This document shows positions 17,885-26,413 of a stretch of DNA of 64,000 nucleotides, piece after piece. The notes below the pieces were generated by a model. The model was not told the origin of the DNA, did not search any database, and saw only the letters and a list, made by a program, of their open reading frames with translations. The position numbers were made by a program, and so were the translations under genes. Numbering within the stretch: position 1 is the first letter of the stretch; the number at the start of each line of letters is the position of its first letter. Source of the DNA: Tissierellales bacterium (GTDB taxonomy: Bacteria; Bacillota; Clostridia; Tissierellales; Tissierellaceae); the NCBI GenBank assembly GCA_030146705.1, contig JASLBE010000017.1, forward strand, positions 62,001-126,000, written 5' to 3'.

Positions 17885-18697
17885 ATGGACAAGACTAATA
17901 TCTTTATGTACTTTATAATCTACAGTTTTATTGGATGGGTTTTGGAAACTATCTATTGTTCTACTTTAGAGAAAAAATTTGTATATAGGGGTTTTTTAAA
18001 TGGTCCTATTTGTCCCATTTATGGCTTTGGGGCCCTAATAGTCTTGGGAGCCTTGGAAGGCTTCTATCCTTATCCAGCCCTAGTCTATATTCTAGGCCTA
18101 GTTTTAACTAGTGGCCTAGAGTACATAACATCCTTTCTTTTGGAAACTTTTTTCAATATGAAGTGGTGGGATTATTCCAAGAAAAAATTTAATATTAATG
18201 GGAGGGTCTGCCTTTTAAATTCAACACTTTTTGGCCTACTTTCCCTTGTTTTAATCTACCTGGTCCATCCTAGGATATATGGTCTTGTTAGGAAGATACC
18301 AGCCAGGCTAGTAAACCCCATATCCAACCTGATTTTTTCTATCTTGGTCCTAGATACAATTGTAACTATTGCTGAACTTTTAAACCTAACACCAAACCTA
18401 GACCAACTAGAATCTAAGCTTAAGGATTTTGAACTAGAATTTGAGGCTAGGTATGGAGAAGTTATTGAAAGGGCTAATATTAAAACTATGGAAAGGGAGC
18501 TTAGGCTAAACTACTTAAAAGAACAAAGGAAGAAACTTAAGGAAAACTTTGAAAATAAAATAGAAGAAAAAACTAGGGAATTAAAGCTAGGTTTTTCTAC
18601 TAGGAGGATCCTTAAATCCTATCCTAGCCTAAGGTCTAGTAGGAATCCTAAGTCTATTATTAGGATTAAAAAAATATTAAATGAGAGAAAAAAATAA
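17885..18697 (+). CDS. Putative ABC-transporter type IV (CmpB-like) membrane protein
   Basis: Protein of 270 aa with about five N-terminal membrane helices. It starts with the family signature IYSFIGWVLETIYCS...RGFLNGPICPIYGFGA. From about residue 180 a charged, probably coiled-coil tail follows, rich in Lys, Glu and Arg. The family (PF06541-like) has no established function despite its ABC-transporter name. It begins 28 bases after ftsH and precedes another membrane gene. Confidence 0.8.
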   Translation: MDKTNIFMYFIIYSFIGWVLETIYCSTLEKKFVYRGFLNGPICPIYGFGALIVLGALEGFYPYPALVYILGLVLTSGLEYITSFLLETFFNMKWWDYSKKKFNINGRVCLLNSTLFGLLSLVLIYLVHPRIYGLVRKIPARLVNPISNLIFSILVLDTIVTIAELLNLTPNLDQLESKLKDFELEFEARYGEVIERANIKTMERELRLNYLKEQRKKLKENFENKIEEKTRELKLGFSTRRILKSYPSLRSSRNPKSIIRIKKILNERKK

Positions 18698-18712
18698 TAA
18701 TAGGTGGTTATT

Positions 18713-19198
18713 ATGGCTGAAGATAAAAATGAAGTTAAATTTTGGTTTGTAGGAATGAGGGTTATGAAAACTGTCCTGGCTGTTTTTATATGCTTCCTGC
18801 TTGCTTATATTAGGAAGGAGTCTCCTGTTTATTCTACTATTGCAGCAGTTATTTCTATGAAGACCAACCATCAAGGTGGGATTGTTGAGGGAAAAAACAG
18901 GATGAAAGGGACTATCATTGGTGGAGTTTTTGGCCTTATATGTGTAGTCTTTCTCCAAATTTTAAAAATTGACAACCAAGGGATCCTGGCCTATCTTATC
19001 TTTAGTCTCTTCCTAATACCAATTATTTATGGGAATGTAAGGATAAATTCTCAAGAATCTGCCTCCCTAAGTTCAATAGTCTTCCTAGTAATAGTGGCAA
19101 CAGACACCCATGTTCCTGCCTATACCAGGGTCATAAATAGGACTCTTGAAACCTTTATAGGGGTGATAGTTTCTATTATTATAAATAGGTTTTTATAA
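18713..19198 (+). CDS. Aromatic acid exporter family (ArAE/FUSC-like) membrane protein
   Basis: Protein of 161 aa with four hydrophobic helices. The pattern MRVMKTVLAVFICFLLAYI...SPVYSTIAAVISMKTN matches the N-terminal membrane half of FUSC/ArAE proteins (PF06081). The large cytosolic domain of full-length members is missing, as in many Firmicute homologues. AGGTGG sits before the ATG at 18713, and a GTG at 18704 would overlap it. Substrate unknown. Confidence 0.8.
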   Translation: MAEDKNEVKFWFVGMRVMKTVLAVFICFLLAYIRKESPVYSTIAAVISMKTNHQGGIVEGKNRMKGTIIGGVFGLICVVFLQILKIDNQGILAYLIFSLFLIPIIYGNVRINSQESASLSSIVFLVIVATDTHVPAYTRVINRTLETFIGVIVSIIINRFL

Positions 19199-19220
19199 AC
19201 GCCATAATTGGCGTTTTTTT
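19198..19220 (+). terminator. Intrinsic terminator ending the ftsH-linked unit
   Basis: Stem AACGCCA/TGGCGTT with a four-base loop is followed by seven Ts. It begins at the stop codon. Confidence 0.9.
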
Positions 19221-19305
19221 ATTTGCTATCCTGGATTAAACTGGAAATTTCCTCCAATTTATAATAGAATATAGGAGACTATACATATTAAGGAGGAAGC
19301 AAAAA

Positions 19306-20547
19306 ATGAAAAACATGAAAAAACTAATATCTTTATTGGCTTTTACTATGTGTTTATCTTTTTCTACAAATACATATGCATTATCCTTAGACACAAGTAA
19401 ACACTGGGCCAAAAATGATATTGACTACCTAGAAAGAGAACATATTATGTTCTCTATAAACAACCGTTTTAGGCCAGATGATTTTATAACCCGTGCAGAA
19501 TTTATGAGTGCTATTAATAATAATTTTAATTTTTCCAAAAAGGTTAATATTAATTTCCGTGATGCCTATCCTAATAGCTGGTACTATGAGGACATAATGA
19601 AGGCTGTGGCAGCTGGCTATATTAATGGGTATGATGACGGAACTATAAAGCCTAATGGCCACCTTACTAGGGAGGAGGCTGCAAAGATAATAGCCCTGGC
19701 TTCAGGGTTCGAAAATGAGGTGCCTGAGGGTATCCACCATTTTAATGATATTAATAAAATGTCTAGCTGGGCAATTATCTATATTAACCTCTTAAATGAA
19801 AAAGGCTTTATGAATGGGTTTGAAGATGGGAGTTTTAAACCAAAAAAATTAATTACAAGGGGTGAAACTGCCTCAATTATTGCAAATATTAGAAGGAGCC
19901 AGCTGGCTAATAGTAAGACTAAGCCTGGAGACTTCATTTCCTATGGCTACTCTTTACAAGTTGGAAGCTTTAGTAGCTTTAGTTCTGCTAAAAGTTTAAA
20001 GGATCAACTTCTTGCCTATGGGTTTGAAGATATTTTTATAGTTCAGTTTCCAAATACAAGTAGCTATTCTGTTTTGGCTTCTTGCCTCTTAAGTTTTGAA
20101 GATGCAAGTATTCTAAAAGATAGGCTCCAAGCCTTTAATATAGATTCCTATATTACAGATAAGAAGTTTAGGTATTCTGATATTTTAAAAGATAGTACTG
20201 ACCTTGGTATTAACCCTAATGTCTTTAATAAGGAAGATAGGCCTAGTTCTGATATTAACAAGGGTAAACCTAATAGTGGGTCTCTTGTTCCCCCCCTAAA
20301 GACACTTTCTGTCCAAGCTGGAACTTTTACTAGTATTGATGGGGCGGTTGAACTTAGGAATAACCTTATTAGCTTTGGCTTTGAAGATACTTTTATCCTA
20401 AAGTTTAAAAATAGCAATACATATTTTGTACTGGTAAAATCTGGACTTAGTAAGGCTGAGGCTGAGGCCTTAAGGTTAGAGTTAGAAAAATTAAATTTTG
20501 ATTCCTTTGTAACTAATAAAAATATTAAGGAAGGAATTATTATATAA
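19306..20547 (+). CDS. Secreted SLH-domain protein with two SPOR domains
   Basis: Protein of 413 aa. A signal peptide ends near residue 26 (FSTNTYA). Three SLH modules follow (about 30-75, 80-135, 145-195), with typical patterns such as HFNDINKMSSWAIIYINLLNEKGFMNGFEDGSFKPKKLITRGE. Two SPOR-like repeats come next (about 207-285 and 340-405), both starting with YxLQVGSF- or LSVQAGTF-type strands. SLH modules bind secondary cell-wall polymers. SPOR domains bind denuded glycan strands at division septa. The combination suggests a septal or surface-layer cell-wall protein. Confidence 0.88.
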   Translation: MKNMKKLISLLAFTMCLSFSTNTYALSLDTSKHWAKNDIDYLEREHIMFSINNRFRPDDFITRAEFMSAINNNFNFSKKVNINFRDAYPNSWYYEDIMKAVAAGYINGYDDGTIKPNGHLTREEAAKIIALASGFENEVPEGIHHFNDINKMSSWAIIYINLLNEKGFMNGFEDGSFKPKKLITRGETASIIANIRRSQLANSKTKPGDFISYGYSLQVGSFSSFSSAKSLKDQLLAYGFEDIFIVQFPNTSSYSVLASCLLSFEDASILKDRLQAFNIDSYITDKKFRYSDILKDSTDLGINPNVFNKEDRPSSDINKGKPNSGSLVPPLKTLSVQAGTFTSIDGAVELRNNLISFGFEDTFILKFKNSNTYFVLVKSGLSKAEAEALRLELEKLNFDSFVTNKNIKEGIII

Positions 20548-20574
20548 AAAAATCCACCCTAGGGTGGATTTTTT
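20547..20574 (+). terminator. Bidirectional terminator between the SLH-SPOR and iscU-like genes
   Basis: A perfect 28-base palindrome centred on CTAG (arm AAAAAATCCACCCT) overlaps the ends of both convergent genes. Confidence 0.9.
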
Positions 20575-20959
20575 ACCTATTTTTCAACCTATAATCAGCT
20601 ATGGCCTCCCTAAGAGTTTTTATACCTAAGACAGAACAGTGAAGCTTGTTATCTGGCAGGCCACCAAGGGCTTCTACCAGGTCTTTTTCTGTTAAACTTT
20701 CTGCCTCTTCTAGGCTCTTGCCCTTTACTAGCTCTGTTACCATACTACTTGTTGCTATGGCAGCAGTACACCCAAAAACCAAAAATTTAATGTCCTTAAT
20801 AATCCCACCTTCTATATCCAAGTAAAGGCTTAGGGAATCTCCACACTTAACATCACCATAAGTTGCCATTCCTGAAGGGTTTTTCATACTGCCAACATTC
20901 CTAGGAGACATAAAGTGCTCAATTACAGTCATAGAATATTGTGAATCCAAGTTAATCAC
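20573..20959 (-). CDS. iscU: IscU/NifU-like iron-sulfur cluster scaffold
   Basis: Cytosolic scaffold of about 128 aa. It shows the three conserved Cys contexts GDVKCGD, FGCTAAIATSS and LHCSV, the last with the adjacent His of IscU. No cysteine desulfurase (iscS/nifS) lies next to it, so sulfur donation must come from elsewhere in the genome. The start is uncertain. GTG at 20959 nearly touches GGGGGA, and TTG at 20950 is 11 bases from it. An extended -10 (TGGTATAAT, 20996-21001) lies upstream. Confidence 0.88.
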   Translation of the reverse strand: MINLDSQYSMTVIEHFMSPRNVGSMKNPSGMATYGDVKCGDSLSLYLDIEGGIIKDIKFLVFGCTAAIATSSMVTELVKGKSLEEAESLTEKDLVEALGGLPDNKLHCSVLGIKTLREAIADYRLKNR

Positions 20960-21093
20960 TTCCCCCTAATTTTATAGTATCTTACCTGTAATAATATTAT
21001 ACCAGGTATTTCCCTTTTAAATCCCAGCCCTATAAATATCCTTATAATAAGACCCTAGTTTTATACTTTAGGCAATTTTAAACTAGAGAAAAT

Positions 21094-21122
21094 AAAAAAA
21101 ATTAGGAGGCTTAGCTCCTAAT
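21094..21122 (-). terminator. Intrinsic terminator after recR
   Basis: Stem ATTAGGAG/CTCCTAAT is followed by a T run on the minus strand, six bases past the recR stop. It ends the dnaX-ebfC-recR unit. Confidence 0.9.
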
Positions 21123-21127
21123 CAAAC

Positions 21128-21724
21128 CTATAATTCTCTCCTATTTTCCATAGCCTTAGAAAGGGTAACTTCATCAAAATATTCTAAGTCCCCTCCTATT
21201 GGTATTCCATGGGCTATCCTAGAAACCTTTATTCCCAAAGGCTTAATAAGCTTGGCCAAGTAAAGAGAGGTTGCCTCTCCTTCTACTGTTGGATTGGTTG
21301 CAATTATTACTTCCTCTACCCCATCACTTAACCTTTCTAAAAGTTCCTTGACCTTTATATCCCCAGGCCCAATATTATCCATAGGAGATATTACCCCATG
21401 TAGGACATGGTAGAGCCCCTTGAAGTCTTTGGACCTTTCCATAGCAACTATATCCTTAGGGCTTTCTACTACACAAATAGTAGACTTATCCCTCATTTTA
21501 TTTGAACATATATAGCAGGGACTCGTATCTGTTAGGTTGCAACAAATATCACAAAATTTAATATTATCCTTAGCATCCACAATAGACCTGGCCAATTTTT
21601 CTGCCTGCCCCTTGTCCATATCCAGGATAAAAAATGCTAGCCTCTGAGCAGTCTTCCTACCTATCCCAGGTAATTTAGATAGCTCCTCTATTAGGTTGGC
21701 TATAGGTAGTGCATAATAATCCAT
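21128..21724 (-). CDS. recR: Recombination mediator RecR
   Basis: DNA-clamp protein of 198 aa for RecFOR repair. It contains an N-terminal helix-hairpin-helix (LSKLPGIGRKTAQRLAFF), a four-Cys zinc finger (CDICCNLTDTSPCYIC) and a Toprim domain (CVVESPKDIVAME). It is third in the dnaX-ebfC-recR operon, an order conserved across bacteria. Confidence 0.96.
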   Translation of the reverse strand: MDYYALPIANLIEELSKLPGIGRKTAQRLAFFILDMDKGQAEKLARSIVDAKDNIKFCDICCNLTDTSPCYICSNKMRDKSTICVVESPKDIVAMERSKDFKGLYHVLHGVISPMDNIGPGDIKVKELLERLSDGVEEVIIATNPTVEGEATSLYLAKLIKPLGIKVSRIAHGIPIGGDLEYFDEVTLSKAMENRREL

Positions 21725-21736
21725 AATATTTCTCCT

Positions 21737-22072
21737 TTAGAATCCTGGAATATTCATTCCTCCAGTGATTTTCTTCATCTCTGTTTCCATTTTTTCTTCA
21801 GCCTTCCTAAGGGCCTCGTTAACCGCTGCAAGTATTAAATCTTCTAGCATATCCACATCTTCTGGGTCAACTACATCTTCCTCTATTTTTATACTAATTA
21901 CTTCCTTCTTTCCATTGGCTACACACTTTACAGCACCACCACCAACAGAAGCTTCCACCTCTGCTACTTCCAAATCCTTTTGCATCTTCTCCATATCTTT
22001 TTGCATTTTCTGCACTTGCTTCATCATCTTATTCATATTTCCACCCATACCTGGAAATCCACCTCTTGCCAT
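21737..22072 (-). CDS. ebfC: YbaB/EbfC-family nucleoid-associated protein
   Basis: Dimeric DNA-binding protein of 111 aa. It has the glycine- and Met-rich N-terminus (GGFPGMGGNMNKMMKQVQKMQ), then a long amphipathic helix and the conserved VEASVGGGAVKCVANGKKEV core. It lies between dnaX and recR as in most bacteria. Confidence 0.95.
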   Translation of the reverse strand: MARGGFPGMGGNMNKMMKQVQKMQKDMEKMQKDLEVAEVEASVGGGAVKCVANGKKEVISIKIEEDVVDPEDVDMLEDLILAAVNEALRKAEEKMETEMKKITGGMNIPGF

Positions 22073-22093
22073 TATTCATCTCCTCCTAAAAAT

Positions 22094-23719
22094 TTAATCC
22101 TTTACTTCTACCTTATCTTCTCCAAAAAAATCTATTACCTGTTTTTCTATATCTTCAATAGGGTTTCCAAGCTCCTTTATTTCTTCCTTAAGTAAGCCAA
22201 ACCTAACCTCTATATCAGTTCCCAGGAAGTCTGATAAGGCAGACTCCACTATTTTTTTATTACTTTCATTAGATACTAACTTCTTCATCGTCTCAAACTC
22301 TTCTGGATAATCAATATCCACAAAACTTCCATCAAAGCCTGTTAACTCACTATGTTTAAGCAAGACTGAAGTGCTAACCTGGATAGACTTAACCCTATCC
22401 TGGATAAGCTCCCAGTTTTCCCTAAGCCTTACTAGGTCCTTGTCCTTTACTGGATCTATCTCCCTTAGCTTAAGTTTCTTTTCCTCCTTGGCTTCCTTTG
22501 GCTGGTCTAAGGAGGCTTCTTGGCTTTTTTCAGGCCTATCCTCCTGACTTGGCTTAACTGGTCTAGCTTCCTTGACCTTGCTAGGGGCTTGCCAGCCTTG
22601 TTCTAACCTTTCTAACCTTTCCTCTAAGGATAAGTTTTCAGCCCTAACAATTTTTATCATAGCCATCTCTAAAAGAATCCTCGGCTCTGTGGAATTTTTA
22701 GCCCTTATATCCACATCTGTTAAGACTTCTAAAATCTTAACTATATAGTCTAGCCTTAGCTTGCCAGCCTGGTCAAGATACCTCTCCCTAGTATAAGAAT
22801 CAGCCTCCACTAGCCTAGAAGGGTCCTGGAAGGTCTTAACCACCATTAGGTCCCTAAAATGTTTTATTATATCCTTGATAAACTGGTGGACATCCCTACC
22901 ACTGGCCATCATACCATCTAGCCCCAGTAAGATATCCTCCATAGACTTATTAATAATGCTGTCTACAATATCAAAAACAACATCTAAGTTAACAATTCCT
23001 AAAATTTCTATGGCATCTTCATATTTTATATCTCCATCACTAAAGGAAATACATTGGTCCAAAAGACTAAGGGCATCCCTCATACCCCCATCAGCATTTC
23101 TAGCTATCACCCTAAGGGCGTCTTCCTCAACCTTTACATCTAAAGAGCCTGTAATTTTTTTCATATTTTCTATAATAAGCCCAGTAGTTATCCTCTTAAA
23201 GTCAAACCTTTGACACCTGGATAAAATAGTTTGGGGGATTTTCTCTGGCTCAGTTGTAGCCAGGATAAATATTAAATGCTTTGGTGGCTCTTCAAGGGTT
23301 TTTAATAGGGCATTAAAGGCCTCCTGGGTCAGCATATGGACCTCATCTATTATATAGACCTTGTAGCTAGCAGAACTTGGTGGATAGGCCACCTTGTCCC
23401 TAAGCTCCCTAATATCATTAACCCCCCTATTACTAGCAGCATCCATCTCAATTACATCCATTATGGACCCATCTAGGATCCCCCTGCAAATTTCACACTC
23501 ATTACAAGGACTTCCATCTTGCTTGTTTAAGCAATTAACTGCCCTAGAAAAAATCTTGGCCGTAGAAGTTTTTCCAGTTCCCCTGGTGCCTGAAAATAAA
23601 TAGGCATGGCCTATGTTATTATTCTTTATCTGATTTTTAAGTGTATCAACTATATGGTCTTGGCCTAGGACATCTTCAAAGACCCTAGGCCTATATTGTC
23701 TGTATAAGGCCTTAGACAT
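22094..23719 (-). CDS. dnaX: DNA polymerase III subunit gamma/tau
   Basis: Clamp-loader ATPase of about 541 aa. It starts MSKALYRQYRPRVFEDVLGQDHI, has Walker A SGTRGTGKTS, a four-Cys zinc module (CLNKQDGSPCNECEIC), DEVH Walker B and the TILSRCQRF sensor. A charged linker (about 375-440) precedes the C-terminal tau domain. An ATG 18 bases upstream lacks a ribosome-binding site, whereas AGGTGA precedes this one. HolB, its partner, is encoded at 9.7-10.7 kb. Confidence 0.95.
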   Translation of the reverse strand: MSKALYRQYRPRVFEDVLGQDHIVDTLKNQIKNNNIGHAYLFSGTRGTGKTSTAKIFSRAVNCLNKQDGSPCNECEICRGILDGSIMDVIEMDAASNRGVNDIRELRDKVAYPPSSASYKVYIIDEVHMLTQEAFNALLKTLEEPPKHLIFILATTEPEKIPQTILSRCQRFDFKRITTGLIIENMKKITGSLDVKVEEDALRVIARNADGGMRDALSLLDQCISFSDGDIKYEDAIEILGIVNLDVVFDIVDSIINKSMEDILLGLDGMMASGRDVHQFIKDIIKHFRDLMVVKTFQDPSRLVEADSYTRERYLDQAGKLRLDYIVKILEVLTDVDIRAKNSTEPRILLEMAMIKIVRAENLSLEERLERLEQGWQAPSKVKEARPVKPSQEDRPEKSQEASLDQPKEAKEEKKLKLREIDPVKDKDLVRLRENWELIQDRVKSIQVSTSVLLKHSELTGFDGSFVDIDYPEEFETMKKLVSNESNKKIVESALSDFLGTDIEVRFGLLKEEIKELGNPIEDIEKQVIDFFGEDKVEVKD

Positions 23720-23831
23720 ATCTTCACCTACATTCATAAAATAGCTAATTAAAGCCTAGTTAAAATATCATTTACCTAATATTATATATTAACTTCCTAG
23801 TCCTTACAATAATAAAGCCTGTAAATATAAT

Positions 23832-25817
23832 TTAGTAAACCTTGGTAAATTCCAATTTAGTAATTCCTTGGTAGATGGTAAAACCATTGTTCTCTTCATT
23901 AAAAACAAGGGACCCTTCTACCCCCCTTACCTTAAATTTTCTCTCTGCCCATTGGGTCAGCTTAATTTTCCCAAGGCCATCAACCTTTATATAAAGCCCA
24001 TCATCATAACTTATGACTACTAAAAACCCATTATCCGTTTCATATTCTCCAACATATTTTTCTATATTTTCCTTGGGGATATAAACCTCTTCAACCCCCT
24101 TTTTCTTAGCCTTAAAGTCTAGGCCAGACTGGTTTAAAACAAACCCCTTAACCTCTCCATCCACTAGGTCAAACTTAAGCTTGGCATCTACCTCCTTATA
24201 GAAAAACCTATGGTCTCCCATATAATATACCCTGGCTGATGGTTGACCCTCTAATTCTACATATAGCCCCCCATCCTTAATAAATACCTTACAAGCTAAG
24301 TCCTGGTCTAAAACATTTATAGTATAGTCACCAGTATATTTTTCCAAGTCCTTAGGACCTATACTTAACTCCTTAAGTTCTTCCTCCCTAGTAGCCTCTT
24401 TATTACTAGCAAGCCTGGCAAGATTATTATAAATATTTTCCACATTTTCATAACCCTTGTTAGACAAGACTGCAACATATAAGTCCTGGTCCTTAAAATA
24501 GCCACTACTTGAAGTATAGCCTAGTGTATTACCATTATGGAAATAGGAGCTTCCCATTTCTTCATCCACCATAGTCATTACACCATAACCATAATAGGCC
24601 TGGTCTTTTATAACCTCCCTATCCCTATTTACTAGTTTTTCAAGAGAGGCTTGGGATAAAATCTTGCCTTCCTTAAGCCCCCTATACCACCTAAAGAGGT
24701 CATAGACATTAGAATACATATTTCCAGCACCATAGGCCCTTTTTATAATATAGGAATCATCAACTGGATCTATGTCTATATGGCCCGAGTAGGCAGTTGC
24801 CATAGGATACTTTCCTTCTTTTCCATAAGCCACCCCTGTACTATCCATACCAAGCTTACTTAAAATATTCTCCTCTATATAGTCCTCTAGGCTTAAGCCA
24901 CTAACCTTTTCAACTACCATACCTAAAATTAGGTAGTTACTATTACTATAATTGTAGTTGCTCCCTGGTTTAAACAAGAGGTCCTCATTCTTTATTAGAC
25001 CATACATATCCTCCTGGGAACTTTTATTAACAAGGGATAAAAAATCTCCTGTATTGGTAAAGCCCACTATCCCCGAACTATGGTTTAAAAGGTTCTTAAG
25101 CCTAATCTCTTTCCCATACTTGTAGTCAGCTAGGTACTTGTCTAGGCTGTCCTCAACAGATAGGAGTCCCTTTTCTTCCAGCTGTAAAATACTGACTGCC
25201 ACAAATTGCTTGGTAATAGACCCAATACCAAAGGTTGTTTCTGGCCTATTTTTAATATTTTCCTTCTTATTATTATAGCCATAAGAGCCAGTAAAAACTA
25301 TTTCATTCCCTCTAGCAACTAGGACTGACCCCATAAAGTTCCTATTTTTTTCCTCATAAGTTAAATAGTCATCTAGTTTTATTCCTAACTCCCTGTCTGG
25401 CTTAACCACAAGATCATCCTTACTTCCAGGTTTAACAAGGAGGTTACCATAGGCAACACTTGGGTCTAGGTCTAAGACCTTTGCTACAAGTTCATAGGGA
25501 ACATAAACACTTCCCTTGTCTAAAAATGGCTTGTTTTTCAAATCAACTGGCCTGCCCTTAACTAAAACTTCTTGGCTAAGAGGGTAGATTTTAATATCCC
25601 TTCCCTTAAAGTAGGCATATTTTTCTTTATTATTCCAAGCCAGGCCCATTTTAAACCTATCATCTATAGACTTCAACCTTAGGTAGCTTTCCCCTGCAAT
25701 TATTAGGTCTTGGTCAGGAAGCTCAAAGTACTCCAGCCTATCCCCAAGAACTGGACCAGTTTTAAGAGTAACTATACAAACTGCCATTAGACCTGCTAAC
25801 TTCCTCTTAATATCCAT
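23832..25817 (-). CDS. Secreted serine hydrolase, class C beta-lactamase/PBP4* fold
   Basis: Protein of 661 aa with a weak N-terminal signal (MDIKRKLAGLMAVCIVTLKTGPVLG). A copper-amine-oxidase-like N-terminal module may precede the enzyme (residues ~35-135). The hydrolase domain has the nucleophile motif SITK (in FGIGSITKQF) and the YSN motif (NYNYSNSNYLILG). After about residue 495 come two repeated beta domains (LEKYTGDYTINV and IEKYVGEYETDN), similar to the DUF3471/DUF3887-type C-terminal barrels of this class. Peptidase or esterase activity is likely; beta-lactam resistance should not be assumed. Confidence 0.82.
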   Translation of the reverse strand: MDIKRKLAGLMAVCIVTLKTGPVLGDRLEYFELPDQDLIIAGESYLRLKSIDDRFKMGLAWNNKEKYAYFKGRDIKIYPLSQEVLVKGRPVDLKNKPFLDKGSVYVPYELVAKVLDLDPSVAYGNLLVKPGSKDDLVVKPDRELGIKLDDYLTYEEKNRNFMGSVLVARGNEIVFTGSYGYNNKKENIKNRPETTFGIGSITKQFVAVSILQLEEKGLLSVEDSLDKYLADYKYGKEIRLKNLLNHSSGIVGFTNTGDFLSLVNKSSQEDMYGLIKNEDLLFKPGSNYNYSNSNYLILGMVVEKVSGLSLEDYIEENILSKLGMDSTGVAYGKEGKYPMATAYSGHIDIDPVDDSYIIKRAYGAGNMYSNVYDLFRWYRGLKEGKILSQASLEKLVNRDREVIKDQAYYGYGVMTMVDEEMGSSYFHNGNTLGYTSSSGYFKDQDLYVAVLSNKGYENVENIYNNLARLASNKEATREEELKELSIGPKDLEKYTGDYTINVLDQDLACKVFIKDGGLYVELEGQPSARVYYMGDHRFFYKEVDAKLKFDLVDGEVKGFVLNQSGLDFKAKKKGVEEVYIPKENIEKYVGEYETDNGFLVVISYDDGLYIKVDGLGKIKLTQWAERKFKVRGVEGSLVFNEENNGFTIYQGITKLEFTKVY

Positions 25818-25866
25818 ACTATTCCTCCTTAATAAAAGAAAAATATAATATTTAGAAAACTAAATA

Positions 25867-26412
25867 TTATATTTCCACCTTAACTTCTTCTTTATATTTT
25901 TCTCTTTTAAGCTTGTCTTCTATCTCCTTTTGAAGGTTATAATAACCATTTAGGCTATTTACATTTACCACTAGGGTGCCTGCAAAAATATCAGCTAGTT
26001 GCTGTTTTTTATCAGTAAATAAGGCCACTATATAAAGGACCATAAACCTCATCATAACAAATCTTCCTAAAACTTCCCTGTAAAATACATCTACCAGGTC
26101 CAAATCCTCGCTATCTTCAGAAACAACCCTGATACCTAGAACCATCTTACCCAGGGTCTGTCCCTCATTAAAGGCTGTTAGTAGGAAGAAATAACTAAGA
26201 CTTACCAAGATTTTTATAAGATTGTAAAGACTTAGGAAGCTAGAGGATTTTCCAAGCCCAAATAAAACTGTCAAGGGCAAGATAATAATCTTAAAGATCC
26301 CATTAATAGTCAACATATCAATTATAAATGCCCAAACCCTAGACATAAACCTTGCATATACATACCTAGGGTAGAGGATTTCTTCAGTATATAATAATTC
26401 TTCACTACTCAT
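25867..26412 (-). CDS. RDD-family membrane protein
   Basis: Protein of 181 aa with three hydrophobic helices. The RDD signature appears as YARFMSRVWAFIIDML and the second motif as NEGQTLGKMVLGIRVV. The ATG at 26412 follows GGAGG with good spacing; a TTG at 26427 would overlap the end of sppA and is rejected. Some RDD proteins are Na+/H+ antiporters, but function cannot be inferred here. It directly follows sppA. Confidence 0.85.
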   Translation of the reverse strand: MSSEELLYTEEILYPRYVYARFMSRVWAFIIDMLTINGIFKIIILPLTVLFGLGKSSSFLSLYNLIKILVSLSYFFLLTAFNEGQTLGKMVLGIRVVSEDSEDLDLVDVFYREVLGRFVMMRFMVLYIVALFTDKKQQLADIFAGTLVVNVNSLNGYYNLQKEIEDKLKREKYKEEVKVEI

Positions 26413-26413
26413 A

